64,000 nt of DNA from Bifidobacterium samirii. Lineage in GTDB: Bacteria; Actinomycetota; Actinomycetes; Actinomycetales; Bifidobacteriaceae. The translations under genes and the position numbers were made by a program. The DNA is taken from positions 1 through 64,000 of the forward strand of contig NZ_QXGK01000002.1 in the NCBI RefSeq assembly GCF_003952945.1. The letters run 5' to 3'. The notes beneath the pieces were generated by a model that was given only the letters and a program-made list of their open reading frames with translations, had not been told where the DNA came from and searched no databases. This document shows positions 42,796 through 50,600 of the stretch, piece after piece. The stretch's first letter is position 1, and the number at the start of each line of letters is the position of its first letter.

Positions 42796-43550
42796 GTCTT
42801 CAGCTCCATGCTCATGGCTTGGTGAGGCAACCGTGTCGTGAGATTGAATACGCCGGCGTTCATGAATCGGCGTTGCGCGCATGGATCGTCCACCGTCCAT
42901 ACCGACAGCGGCACGCCGCGGGCGGCGCATTCGTCCATTCGCGCCGGAGTCATCACCCGATAGTTGATGTTCAAGGCGGCCACCGGCGCAGACAGGCAGT
43001 AGTCCAGCAGTGCGGCCCAGTTATCGTCGTCGGCGCATGGGAGAGTCATCGCTTCAGCGGGCAGGCCAGCAGGTTGCGAGGCCCCCACTGCGAGGTTGGC
43101 GAATCGTTCGGTGCCGCTGTAAAAATCGGGAATGAGATTTTCCGGATTGTAGAGCACTCTGGCGCGAGACCCGTCGCCGTCGCTGCGGACGCATGCGGTC
43201 GGACACACCGTGCCGGAGAATATGACACGTTCGGCGATTCCGGCCCGGTCGGCCAAGTCCAGCACCGACCGTTCCAGTCCGTTCTCTTTGAGATCGCAGT
43301 TGATGGCCGCACCTTGCGGGAAGTCGGCCATCGCTGCGAACAGGTCGGCGAGCAGCACCGTGCCATGACCATCGGAGGTTTCCGGGTGATCATGCCCCAA
43401 GCACAGATCGCCATGCTCATCGCGACGCACGTCGACTTCCAGACAGTCAACGCCGCCTGCGATGAACGCATCGAAGAATTCCCGAGAATTATCGGGTGTT
43501 CCCTCGCTGCCGCTATGTGCAGTAATCATCATCGTCGTACTCGTTTCCAT
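42789..43550 (-). CDS. Glycerophosphodiester phosphodiesterase family protein
   Basis: This 253-residue GDPD-fold protein keeps His12 (TAHSGSEG), Asn21 (TPDNS), the metal pair Glu38-x-Asp40 (LEVDVRRDEHG) and His53 (LGHD). The usual HRG is HSG here, so the Arg is lost. The family splits glycerophosphodiesters to glycerol 3-phosphate and an alcohol; some members act differently. A GTG six codons upstream could also start. It is the first gene of the operon feeding an ABC importer and an inositol-monophosphatase-family gene. No signal peptide is visible, so it acts in the cytoplasm after uptake. Confidence 0.83.
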   Translation of the reverse strand: METSTTMMITAHSGSEGTPDNSREFFDAFIAGGVDCLEVDVRRDEHGDLCLGHDHPETSDGHGTVLLADLFAAMADFPQGAAINCDLKENGLERSVLDLADRAGIAERVIFSGTVCPTACVRSDGDGSRARVLYNPENLIPDFYSGTERFANLAVGASQPAGLPAEAMTLPCADDDNWAALLDYCLSAPVAALNINYRVMTPARMDECAARGVPLSVWTVDDPCAQRRFMNAGVFNLTTRLPHQAMSMELKTC

Positions 43551-43590
43551 CGTGTTTCCATGAACCACGCTCAGATGTAGTGCGTTAAGA

Positions 43591-43642
43591 AAACATGAGG
43601 TAAAACGATTGACGAATGGCGGATAAACTCTACCTGATGTTT
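43591..43642. promoter_or_regulatory. Candidate operator of the GDPD-ABC operon
   Basis: AAACATGAGGTAAA (43591-43604) and TCTACCTGATGTTT (43629-43642) form an imperfect inverted pair (12 of 14) with a 24-bp spacer, about 40-90 bp upstream of the operon's first gene. The rest of the gap to 43857 shows nothing recognised. Confidence 0.4.
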
Positions 43643-43857
43643 GCGTTACTTTGCAGCCGTCTCATTGCGACGCTCATCCGGAATACCGCGCGGACGCCGT
43701 ATTCCGCACCGCATACCGGGAAATAGCCGACACTCCACCTCACCATACGGTTTTAAACTGCCCGACAATACCGCTCACGCCGGGCGTTTTGACGAACGAC
43801 TCACGGTTGGTGGCGTCGCGCACGTCGGCGGCCACCGGCAACGGTGCGCGCCGACGG

Positions 43858-44136
43858 TCAGTCCACGCCGAGGTCGTAGGCGGCGGCCTCGTCGCTGGCG
43901 GAGTACTGGCGGAACGCCATGAGGGTCTTGGTGGCGGTCACGCCGTCGACCTTGGCGATGCCGTCGGGGATGACGCGGGTCAGGTCGTCGAAGGCGGGCG
44001 TGGAGACGACGGCGACGAGGTCGACGTCGCCGGCGACCGAGTAGACGTCCTTGACGCCGTCGAGTTCGACGATGTGCTGTGCGGCTTCGGAGATCTTGTT
44101 CGCTTCGGTGGTGATGAGGACGATGGCGTCGGCCAT
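43858..44136 (-). CDS. Stand-alone Lrp/AsnC ligand-binding (RAM) domain protein
   Basis: This 92-residue protein is only the alpha-beta RAM domain of Lrp/AsnC regulators (IVLITTEANKISEAAQHIVELDGVKDVYSVAGD...DLVAVV) and lacks a DNA-binding part. Such proteins may bind amino acids and modulate full-length regulators. AAGGAG precedes the ATG. It is separated from murA by a terminator. Confidence 0.88.
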   Translation of the reverse strand: MADAIVLITTEANKISEAAQHIVELDGVKDVYSVAGDVDLVAVVSTPAFDDLTRVIPDGIAKVDGVTATKTLMAFRQYSASDEAAAYDLGVD

Positions 44137-44225
44137 GATGGGCTCCTTCGCTGGGTTCGGTTGCCGCCCGCCGGTTCCGTGCCGCCGGATTCCGCGGGCA
44201 TGTCACGCCCGATTATAGAGTCGCG

Positions 44226-44268
44226 AAGGCCGGCCCGACGGCATGGTCCCATGCCTCGAACCGGCCTT
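44226..44268. terminator. murA terminator
   Basis: AAGGCCGG (44226-44233) pairs with CCGGCCTT (44261-44268), with a second GCATGG/CCATGC stem inside the loop. Confidence 0.6.
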
Positions 44269-44333
44269 GCGCAGGGTTTCCGTCAGCGTCGGGCCGCACG
44301 CGAATGCGACGGACGCGGTCGCCGATCGACCGT

Positions 44334-45662
44334 CTAGTCGAAGTCGGCGCCGAGCGCTTCGAGCTTGCCGCGGAAGTCGGCGTAGCCGCGGTCGATCAGG
44401 GAGATGCCGTGCACGTTCGACGGTCCCTTCGCGGCCAGCGCGGCGATGAGGTGGCTGAAGCCGCCGCGCAGGTCCGGCACGTCGATGTCGCGGCCGGTGA
44501 GCGGGGTGGGGCCGAAGATCACGGCCGAATGCTTGTGGTTGAGCTGCTGGAAGCGGCAGGGCAGCGAGCCGAGGCATTCGCGGTACAGCTGGATCGTGGC
44601 GCCCATCTGCACGAGCGGCTTGGTGAAGCCGAAGCGGTTCTCGTACACGGTCTCGTGCACGATCGACAGGCCGTTGGCCTGGGTGAGGGCCACGACGAGC
44701 GGCTGCTGCCAGTCGGTCATGAAGCCGGGGTGCACGTCGGTTTCGAGGGCGACGGGCTTCAAATCGCCGCCCGGATGCCAGAAGCGGATGCCCTTGTCGG
44801 TGATGTCGAATTCGCCGCCGATCTTGCGGAACACGTTGAGGAACGTCATCATCTCCGGCTGGGTGGCGCCCTTGACGAAGATGTCGCCGTGGGTGGCGAG
44901 CGCCGCCGACGCCCAGCTGGCGGCCTCGATGCGGTCGGTCAGCGACGTGTGCGTGTAGCCCTTGAGCTCCTTGACGCCTTCGATGCGGAACGTGCGGTCC
45001 ACGTCCACGGAGATGACCGCGCCCATCTTCTGCAGCACGGCGACCAGGTCCATGATCTCCGGTTCGGTGGCCGCGCCGGACAGTTCGGTCCTGCCTTCGG
45101 CCAGGACGGCGGCGAGCAGTGTCTGCTCGGTCGCGCCGACGGACGGGTACGGCAGGTGGATCTTGGCGCCCTTGAGGCCGTTGGGCGCGGTGATGTGGAT
45201 GCCGTCCTTGTGTTCCTTGTCGACGGTCGCGCCGAGTTTGCGCAGCGTGTCGAGATGGAAGTCGATGGGCCGTCCGCCGATCGCGCAGCCGCCGAGGGCG
45301 GGGATGAACGCCTCGCCGAGGCGGTGCAGCAGCGGGCCGGAGAACAGGATCGGGATGCGCGACGATCCGGACAGCGTGTCCACGTCGGCGACGTCGGCCA
45401 GCTGCACGTTGGTCGCGTCGATGGTCACGACGCCCTTGTCGCCGTTGACGTCCACGTCGACGCCGTGCAGGCGCAGCAGGTCCGACACAACGTGCACGTC
45501 GCGGATCTCCGGCACGTTGCGCAGCACCGACGTGCCGGGCGCGAGCAGCGCGGCGACCATCGCCTTGCTGACGAAGTTCTTCGCGCCGCGCACCTTGATG
45601 GTGCCGTTCAGCGGCTTGCCGCCCTCGACGTGCAGCACGTCTTCCTTAGGATCCCTGGCCAC
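44334..45662 (-). CDS. murA: UDP-N-acetylglucosamine 1-carboxyvinyltransferase
   Basis: This 442-residue enzyme adds enolpyruvate to UDP-GlcNAc, the first step of peptidoglycan synthesis. It has the Lys28-Asn29 pair in RGAKNF and the fosfomycin-target Cys126 in GGCAIGGRPID, so fosfomycin sensitivity at the target is expected. The GTG start is preferred because AAAGGGG lies five bases upstream; an ATG six codons earlier (45680) directly follows a GC-rich hairpin and lacks a good ribosome site. Single gene, own terminator. Confidence 0.93.
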   Translation of the reverse strand: MARDPKEDVLHVEGGKPLNGTIKVRGAKNFVSKAMVAALLAPGTSVLRNVPEIRDVHVVSDLLRLHGVDVDVNGDKGVVTIDATNVQLADVADVDTLSGSSRIPILFSGPLLHRLGEAFIPALGGCAIGGRPIDFHLDTLRKLGATVDKEHKDGIHITAPNGLKGAKIHLPYPSVGATEQTLLAAVLAEGRTELSGAATEPEIMDLVAVLQKMGAVISVDVDRTFRIEGVKELKGYTHTSLTDRIEAASWASAALATHGDIFVKGATQPEMMTFLNVFRKIGGEFDITDKGIRFWHPGGDLKPVALETDVHPGFMTDWQQPLVVALTQANGLSIVHETVYENRFGFTKPLVQMGATIQLYRECLGSLPCRFQQLNHKHSAVIFGPTPLTGRDIDVPDLRGGFSHLIAALAAKGPSNVHGISLIDRGYADFRGKLEALGADFD

Positions 45663-45769
45663 GCCATCCCCTTTCGACATTCCGGCCCCGCCTTGGGGCC
45701 GGTCCTTCAGCTACCGACAAGTTTGCCACAAGGTGTGTGGCGACGCGGTGAAAAGCGCCGTGGGCGCAG

Positions 45770-45940
45770 CGGGTGATACGCTGTCAACCGTAATCGAAAC
45801 GACATGCGGACAGTATTCGCTGGGATTCAAAGCCGGTTTCCGCCGGCAGTCGATGTCGGGACCCCTAGGCGTAGGCGGGACCGAGGGACCCCGTCGAGGC
45901 CCATCCCGCGGCTTCGTGGGATGAACCCCCTATCACCGTT
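45770..45940 (+). promoter_or_regulatory. Structured leader upstream of mntP
   Basis: The region before mntP is GC-rich with several complementary segments, including CATCCC/GGGATG around a CGCGGCTTCGT loop (45902-45923). mntP genes often carry a manganese-sensing yybP-ykoY riboswitch, but I could not find its conserved core with certainty. Confidence 0.35.
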
Positions 45941-46501
45941 ATGCTGCAGATTCTTCTCATCGCCGTATCCGTGTCCATGGACGCCTTCGCCGTCGCCGTC
46001 GGCAAGGGCCTGACCGTGCGCCGCGTGCGCGCGCTCGACGCGCTGAAGACCGCGCTGTGGTTCGGCGGGTTCCAGGCGCTGTTCCCGATCCTGGGCTTCT
46101 TCACCGCGTCCCTGTTCAGCCGTTATGTGACGGCGATCGACCATTGGATCATCGTCGGTCTGCTCGCGTTCATCGGCGCCAACATGATTCGTGAGGCGTT
46201 CGGCGAGGACGAGGAGAATGCGAGGGAGACAGCCAAATTCGACTGGCGTCACATGCTGCCGCTCGCCGTGGCGTGCAGCATCGACGCGTTCGCCGTGGGC
46301 GTGAGCTTCGCGTTCATGGAGGCCCATGTGTGGGCGTCGGCGGCCGTGATCGGCGTGACGACGGGCCTGTTCTCCGCGGCCGGCCTGTACATCGGCCGCG
46401 CGTTCGGCGCCCGCTGGCAGAAGCCGGCGCAGATCGCCGGCGGTGTGGTGCTCATCGTCATCGGCGTCAAGGTGCTGGTCGAGCATCTCGGTCTGATCTG
46501 A
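45941..46501 (+). CDS. mntP: Manganese efflux pump MntP
   Basis: This 186-residue protein has six membrane segments and the two repeated family motifs SMDAFAVAVGKG and CSIDAFAVGVSF, whose Asp residues are needed for manganese export. Length and order fit MntP exactly. No clear ribosome site precedes the ATG. The structured leader may provide metal regulation. Confidence 0.93.
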   Translation: MLQILLIAVSVSMDAFAVAVGKGLTVRRVRALDALKTALWFGGFQALFPILGFFTASLFSRYVTAIDHWIIVGLLAFIGANMIREAFGEDEENARETAKFDWRHMLPLAVACSIDAFAVGVSFAFMEAHVWASAAVIGVTTGLFSAAGLYIGRAFGARWQKPAQIAGGVVLIVIGVKVLVEHLGLI

Positions 46502-46525
46502 CGGGGGGGGGTCGGGGAGTTGTCC

Positions 46526-46609
46526 CTGTACTCCCGTACGCCTGTACTTCTGTACGCCCGTATCACATATCGCAGTCGCCGCCGTCACGCCCATGCGTGT
46601 GACGGCGGC
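46526..46609. repeat. 16-bp direct repeat and hairpin after mntP
   Basis: CTGTACTCCCGTACGC and CTGTACTTCTGTACGC (46526-46557, 14 of 16 identical) are followed by a hairpin GCCGCCGTCAC (46578-46588) / GTGACGGCGGC (46599-46609). The hairpin may end mntP transcription. The rest of the gap to 46815 holds a -10-like TACAGT (46761) and nothing else. Confidence 0.5.
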
Positions 46610-46815
46610 AACGTGCGTATACGGGCATGCCTCCGATCGTGTCCAGCCTCCGCCCCGGTTATCCACATCGCCGCGGATACGGCCGAAATCGTCCACATCG
46701 CGCCCATCCACATATCCACATCCTTCCGGACTCCCGTTGCCGGCACCGGACGCACGCCCGTACAGTGGCCCCACCTGCGCGGATACCGATGTCCGCGCCC
46801 AGCGAAGGAGCCATC

Positions 46816-47880
46816 ATGTACGCACACAAAGTCGCCCTCGGCGACGGGCCGGTCAACCCCGACGAACCAGCGTTCCTCGACACGCACCACATCTACGAAT
46901 GGGTCCGCAGGGAGGATCCCGACGGGTGCGACGAGGCGCGGCGCACGTTCTACCGCGAAGTCAACCTGAACCCGTTCAAACGCCATCCGGACAACGAGCT
47001 GCGCATGGTCGAGTGGATGTTCTGGGATTGGCTCGCATTCGACTGGCGCACGGAGGACGGCCTGTCGCCCTACCGGCGGATCGCCCGCACGCTGCACGAC
47101 AACGACGCGGGCCTGGACGACCGTGATTGGCTCGACGTGCAGGAGACCGACGACACGCAGTTCCTGTCGATGTTCTGGATCAAGGAGGCGGACGCGGCCA
47201 AGGGGCGTCTCGTGCTGGAGGATGTGGCCGACGAGGGCCGCGAATACCTGATCCCCATCCCCCAATGCGCCGCCCGCTACGACGGGGCGCACGGCGGCAC
47301 GGTCATCACCCGCATCGCCAAGGTCCGCGGCGCGTGGCGACCGTTCTCGATACGACTGTATGAGAGCCGCCGTCCCGATACACCCCACGCCAGGAAGGTG
47401 CTCCTCGACAGCTTCCGCCACTATCATCCCGACTCGGCCGGCTGGGTGCGTTTCCTCTACGGCCGAGCCAAGGACACTGGCCTCGACTGGGAGGATATGG
47501 AGGCGCTGGTGCACGGCCGCCCCGATTGGCGGCAGGCACTGCAGCGCATCATCGACGAGCACCGGCCGCAGTACGCGTACTGTCCCGACCCGTCCGCATA
47601 CATGGATCCGACGGACTTCATCGACTATGAGATGCACGGCGGCCACGGGGACCGGCGGCCCGGCCGACGCCATCTGGATTGCATCGACGTCGTCGACTGC
47701 GTGAACGTCCCCGACTATCCGGACGGACTGGAGGACAGCTTGGAGGACATCGCGCAGGACGGCCCCGGCACAGACCGCGGCGACGCTTCATCGCGCCGCC
47801 GCGGTCCGGGGTTCCTCGACTATCCGGACCTGCCCGACCTGCCGGACGTCACCGTCCGCGACGACGCCGACGGCAGGTGA
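46816..47880 (+). CDS. Hypothetical protein, acidic C-terminus
   Basis: I do not recognise this 354-residue protein. It is soluble, rich in Trp and Asp (VEWMFWDWLAFDWRTEDG), and ends in an Asp/Pro-rich tail with DYPDLPDLPDVTV. No signal peptide, membrane segment or catalytic motif is evident. GAAGGAG six bases before the ATG fixes the start. It is convergent with a membrane-protein gene 12 bp away. Confidence 0.65.
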   Translation: MYAHKVALGDGPVNPDEPAFLDTHHIYEWVRREDPDGCDEARRTFYREVNLNPFKRHPDNELRMVEWMFWDWLAFDWRTEDGLSPYRRIARTLHDNDAGLDDRDWLDVQETDDTQFLSMFWIKEADAAKGRLVLEDVADEGREYLIPIPQCAARYDGAHGGTVITRIAKVRGAWRPFSIRLYESRRPDTPHARKVLLDSFRHYHPDSAGWVRFLYGRAKDTGLDWEDMEALVHGRPDWRQALQRIIDEHRPQYAYCPDPSAYMDPTDFIDYEMHGGHGDRRPGRRHLDCIDVVDCVNVPDYPDGLEDSLEDIAQDGPGTDRGDASSRRRGPGFLDYPDLPDLPDVTVRDDADGR

Positions 47881-47892
47881 GCGGCCGGACCG

Positions 47893-48624
47893 TCACACGA
47901 TCGCGACGATCAGCGCCGCCACCGGCACGGCGGCGCCGCACAGCATGACCGGCAGCACGCCCATGCCCAACTCGGGGTGCAGCGCGCCCTCCTCGGCGTC
48001 CATGCCGGTCAGCCAGGTCGCGCCGGCCACGGCGAACACGACCGCGACGCCGACCAGCGCCACGCACGCCACGATCCATACCGCGCTCATCGGCCCGGCG
48101 AATCCGGCGGCGAGCAGGCCGGGCAGGAACCACCAGCCGGTCGCGGCGATCATCGCGATGCCGTCGAGCACGCTGTGCGACAGGCCGCGGATCAGGTTCG
48201 AACGCTCCTCGCGCGCCATCTGACGGCCGAACGAGACGACGACGAGCACGACCAGCAGGCCGCCGACCGCCGCGAACCACGCCTCCACGTCGCGCAGCGC
48301 CGCATCGCCGCCGTCGCCGAACAGCATCCACCCCAGTCGGGGCGACGCGCACGCGAACGCCGACGCCACGCCGCACGCCAACGCCACCACACGGCCCGGC
48401 ACGCCGTCGCGCAGCGGCGTGCAGCGGGCGAGCACGCCCATCAGCGCCACGGCGACGACCAGCATCGGCCACGCCATGCGCGTGTCGGACATGCCGGTCA
48501 GCGCGGCCAGGGCCACGCCGGCCACGGCCAGCACGGCGTACGCGGCGCCGGTGGCGAGTAGACCGCGCGTGGCGCCTTCCTGTGCGGCGGCCTCGCGTGC
48601 CGCGTCCTGCCTGTTGTCGCCCAT
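47893..48624 (-). CDS. Hypothetical membrane protein
   Basis: This 243-residue protein has about six to seven hydrophobic segments of Ala, Val and Leu. A short cytoplasmic loop between the third and fourth pairs reads FGRQMAREERSNLIRGLSHS. No family was recognised. AAGGAGG lies upstream of the ATG. It is divergent from glnR. Confidence 0.7.
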   Translation of the reverse strand: MGDNRQDAAREAAAQEGATRGLLATGAAYAVLAVAGVALAALTGMSDTRMAWPMLVVAVALMGVLARCTPLRDGVPGRVVALACGVASAFACASPRLGWMLFGDGGDAALRDVEAWFAAVGGLLVVLVVVSFGRQMAREERSNLIRGLSHSVLDGIAMIAATGWWFLPGLLAAGFAGPMSAVWIVACVALVGVAVVFAVAGATWLTGMDAEEGALHPELGMGVLPVMLCGAAVPVAALIVAIV

Positions 48625-48899
48625 CGCTCCTCCTTATGCCGCCGGTCCGCGCCGGCGTTCTCGTCATAGGTGACCGGCCCCGCGGCGGATGCGGTCCGGT
48701 CGGCTTCGCTCAATTCTAGCGTCGGAACGGCCGTCCCCGGCCTGCCGGGGACGCATGCGGCCGGGAGCGGCGCCGTCCGGCGGGAAACGGTTCGGCCACC
48801 GTATCTCGTCCACATCGTGCGCGTACAATGAGCCGGAAGCGCCGCAGGCGGTACCATCGGGCGCGGCCGGGCTTCTCCCCGGCGTTCGAAGGGGGTGGC

Positions 48900-49664
48900 A
48901 TGACCGATCTCACGTTGATGACGTTCGCCGTCGATCCGGCGTCCGTACTGCCGTCGCTGGCCCTGCTGTCGCACCGCGTGCGCGTGCTGCCGATGGATGC
49001 GGCGAGTCTGATCCGCATGCCCGAGCAGACGATCCTGTTCCTCGACGCGCGCGACGATCTGGCGTCGGCGAAGACGCTGTGCAATCTCATCCAGGCGTCG
49101 GGCCTGTCCACGCCGATCATCCTCGTCATCACCGAAGGCGGCTTCACGGTCGTCAACGCGTCGTGGGGCGTGGCCGACGTGATCGTGTCCACCGCCTCCC
49201 CCGCCGAGGTGGACGGCCGTCTGCGGCTGGTGATCGGCCGCGGGGCGGCGGCCGCGGCCTCGTCCAAGGGTTCGGCCGACGCGTCGGCGGACGTGGACGG
49301 GCAGATCCGTTCGGGCGACCTGATCGTGGACACGAACGGCTACACCGCGTCCCTGCACGGCCATCCGATCGACCTGGCGTACAAGGAGTTCGAGCTGCTC
49401 AAGTACCTGGTGCAGCATCCGGGCCGCGTGTTCACGCGCGCCCAGCTGCTGCAGGAGGTGTGGGGCTACGACTACTACGGCGGCACGCGCACGGTCGACG
49501 TGCACATCCGTCGCCTGCGCGCCAAGCTCGGCGGCGAATACGAGCATCTGATCGGCACGGTACGCAACGTCGGATACCGGTTCGACCCGCCCGAGGACGA
49601 GGACGACGCCGACGGGTCCGCCGAAGCCGCCGCGCACGACGGAGCCGCCGATGGCCGCCGCTGA
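48900..49664 (+). CDS. glnR: GlnR-type OmpR-family orphan response regulator
   Basis: This 254-residue protein has a receiver-like domain (1-125) and a winged helix (about 165-242). The receiver resembles Streptomyces GlnR closely (LALLSHRVRVLP, ILFLDARDDLASAKTLC, ILVITEGG), with Asp49 in FLDAR. It lacks the paired acidic residues after the first strand, as in phosphorylation-independent GlnR. The DNA-binding part has ELLKYLVQHPGRVFTRAQLLQEVWGYDYYGGTRTVDVHIRRLR. In actinobacteria GlnR controls nitrogen assimilation. The ATG is set by AAGGGGG. It overlaps nth by 14 bp. Confidence 0.87.
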   Translation: MTDLTLMTFAVDPASVLPSLALLSHRVRVLPMDAASLIRMPEQTILFLDARDDLASAKTLCNLIQASGLSTPIILVITEGGFTVVNASWGVADVIVSTASPAEVDGRLRLVIGRGAAAAASSKGSADASADVDGQIRSGDLIVDTNGYTASLHGHPIDLAYKEFELLKYLVQHPGRVFTRAQLLQEVWGYDYYGGTRTVDVHIRRLRAKLGGEYEHLIGTVRNVGYRFDPPEDEDDADGSAEAAAHDGAADGRR

Positions 49665-50346
49665 CCATCCGGACTGGCCCTCCCGCCCGGGCCGCGAGTC
49701 GAAACGCGCGCGGCTCGCCCGCATGCACGACGAATACGCGATCCTGTGCGACGTGTTCCCCACGCCCGAATGCGCGCTGCATTTCAGCAACCCGTTCCAG
49801 CTGCTCGTCGCCACCGTGCTCAGCGCGCAGACCACCGACAAGCGCGTCAACTCCGTCACCCCGGCCCTATTCGCCTCCTACCCGGACGCGGCCGCGCTCG
49901 CCGCCGCGAACCCCGAGGACGTGGAGGACATCATCCGCCCGCTCGGCTTCTACCACGCCAAGACCCGGCATCTGCTGGGACTCGCGCACGCGCTCGACCA
50001 GCGCTTCGACGGCGAGGTCCCGCACAGCATGGACGAGCTCACCTCCCTGCCCGGCGTGGGACGCAAGACCGCGAACGTGGTGCGCGGCAACGCGTTCTCG
50101 ATCCCCGGATTCCCCGTCGACACGCACGTCATGCGCGTGACCGGCCGGCTGCGCTGGCGCACCGACTGGCACATCGCCAAATCCGACCCCGTCGCCGTCG
50201 AACAGGAGATCTGCGCCTGCTTCCCGCCCGAGGAATGGACCGACCTGTCGCACCGGCTCATCCTCCACGGCCGCGCCACCTGCCACGCGCGAACCCCCGA
50301 CTGCGCCGCCTGCCCCCTCAACGCCACCTGCCCGTCCGCCGTCTGA
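49651..50346 (+). CDS. nth: Endonuclease III (DNA glycosylase/AP lyase)
   Basis: This 231-residue enzyme removes oxidised pyrimidines from DNA. The helix-hairpin-helix LPGVGRKTANVV holds catalytic Lys139, Asp157 lies in VDTHVMRV, and the [4Fe-4S] ligands are Cys211, 218, 221 and 227 in the C-x6-C-x2-C-x5-C spacing. All catalytic residues are intact. It starts inside the end of glnR in another frame, so the two are co-transcribed. Confidence 0.94.
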   Translation: MAAADHPDWPSRPGRESKRARLARMHDEYAILCDVFPTPECALHFSNPFQLLVATVLSAQTTDKRVNSVTPALFASYPDAAALAAANPEDVEDIIRPLGFYHAKTRHLLGLAHALDQRFDGEVPHSMDELTSLPGVGRKTANVVRGNAFSIPGFPVDTHVMRVTGRLRWRTDWHIAKSDPVAVEQEICACFPPEEWTDLSHRLILHGRATCHARTPDCAACPLNATCPSAV

Positions 50347-50363
50347 CACAGCGATTCGCCGAG

Positions 50364-50546
50364 TGAGGGGAAGAATCGGGGCCTTGCACGCTTCTTTCGG
50401 TGATCTGAGGGGACCGTCACGCCGGATAGTTCCCGTCGCATCGGGCCGTTCCGGCCGGAAACCCTTGCCATCCGGCCCTCGGATCAGAGGAATCCTTCCC
50501 CTCAGTCGGCGAAAAGAAGCGTGCAAGGCCTTGATTCCTCCCCTCA
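50364..50546. repeat. Long-stem TGAGGGG-box element, copy C
   Basis: Same order of parts as copy B: TGAGGGGAAGAATC, GGCCTTGCACGCTTCTTTCGG, CTGAGGGGA, a loop with CGGAAACCCTTGCC, then TTCCCCTCAG and AAAAGAAGCGTGCAAGGCC with CTCCCCTCAG. The outer arms are complementary. It fills the gap between nth and the next gene. Confidence 0.8.
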
Positions 50547-50587
50547 GATCGAAAAATCAGACGCACCGCCCGTCACACCCACCCGGT

Positions 50588-50600
50588 TAGACTGGGGCGC
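50588..50600 (+). promoter_or_regulatory. Leaderless -10 element for solute-binding gene
   Basis: TAGACT (50588-50593) lies seven bases before the ATG with no ribosome site. Confidence 0.5.
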
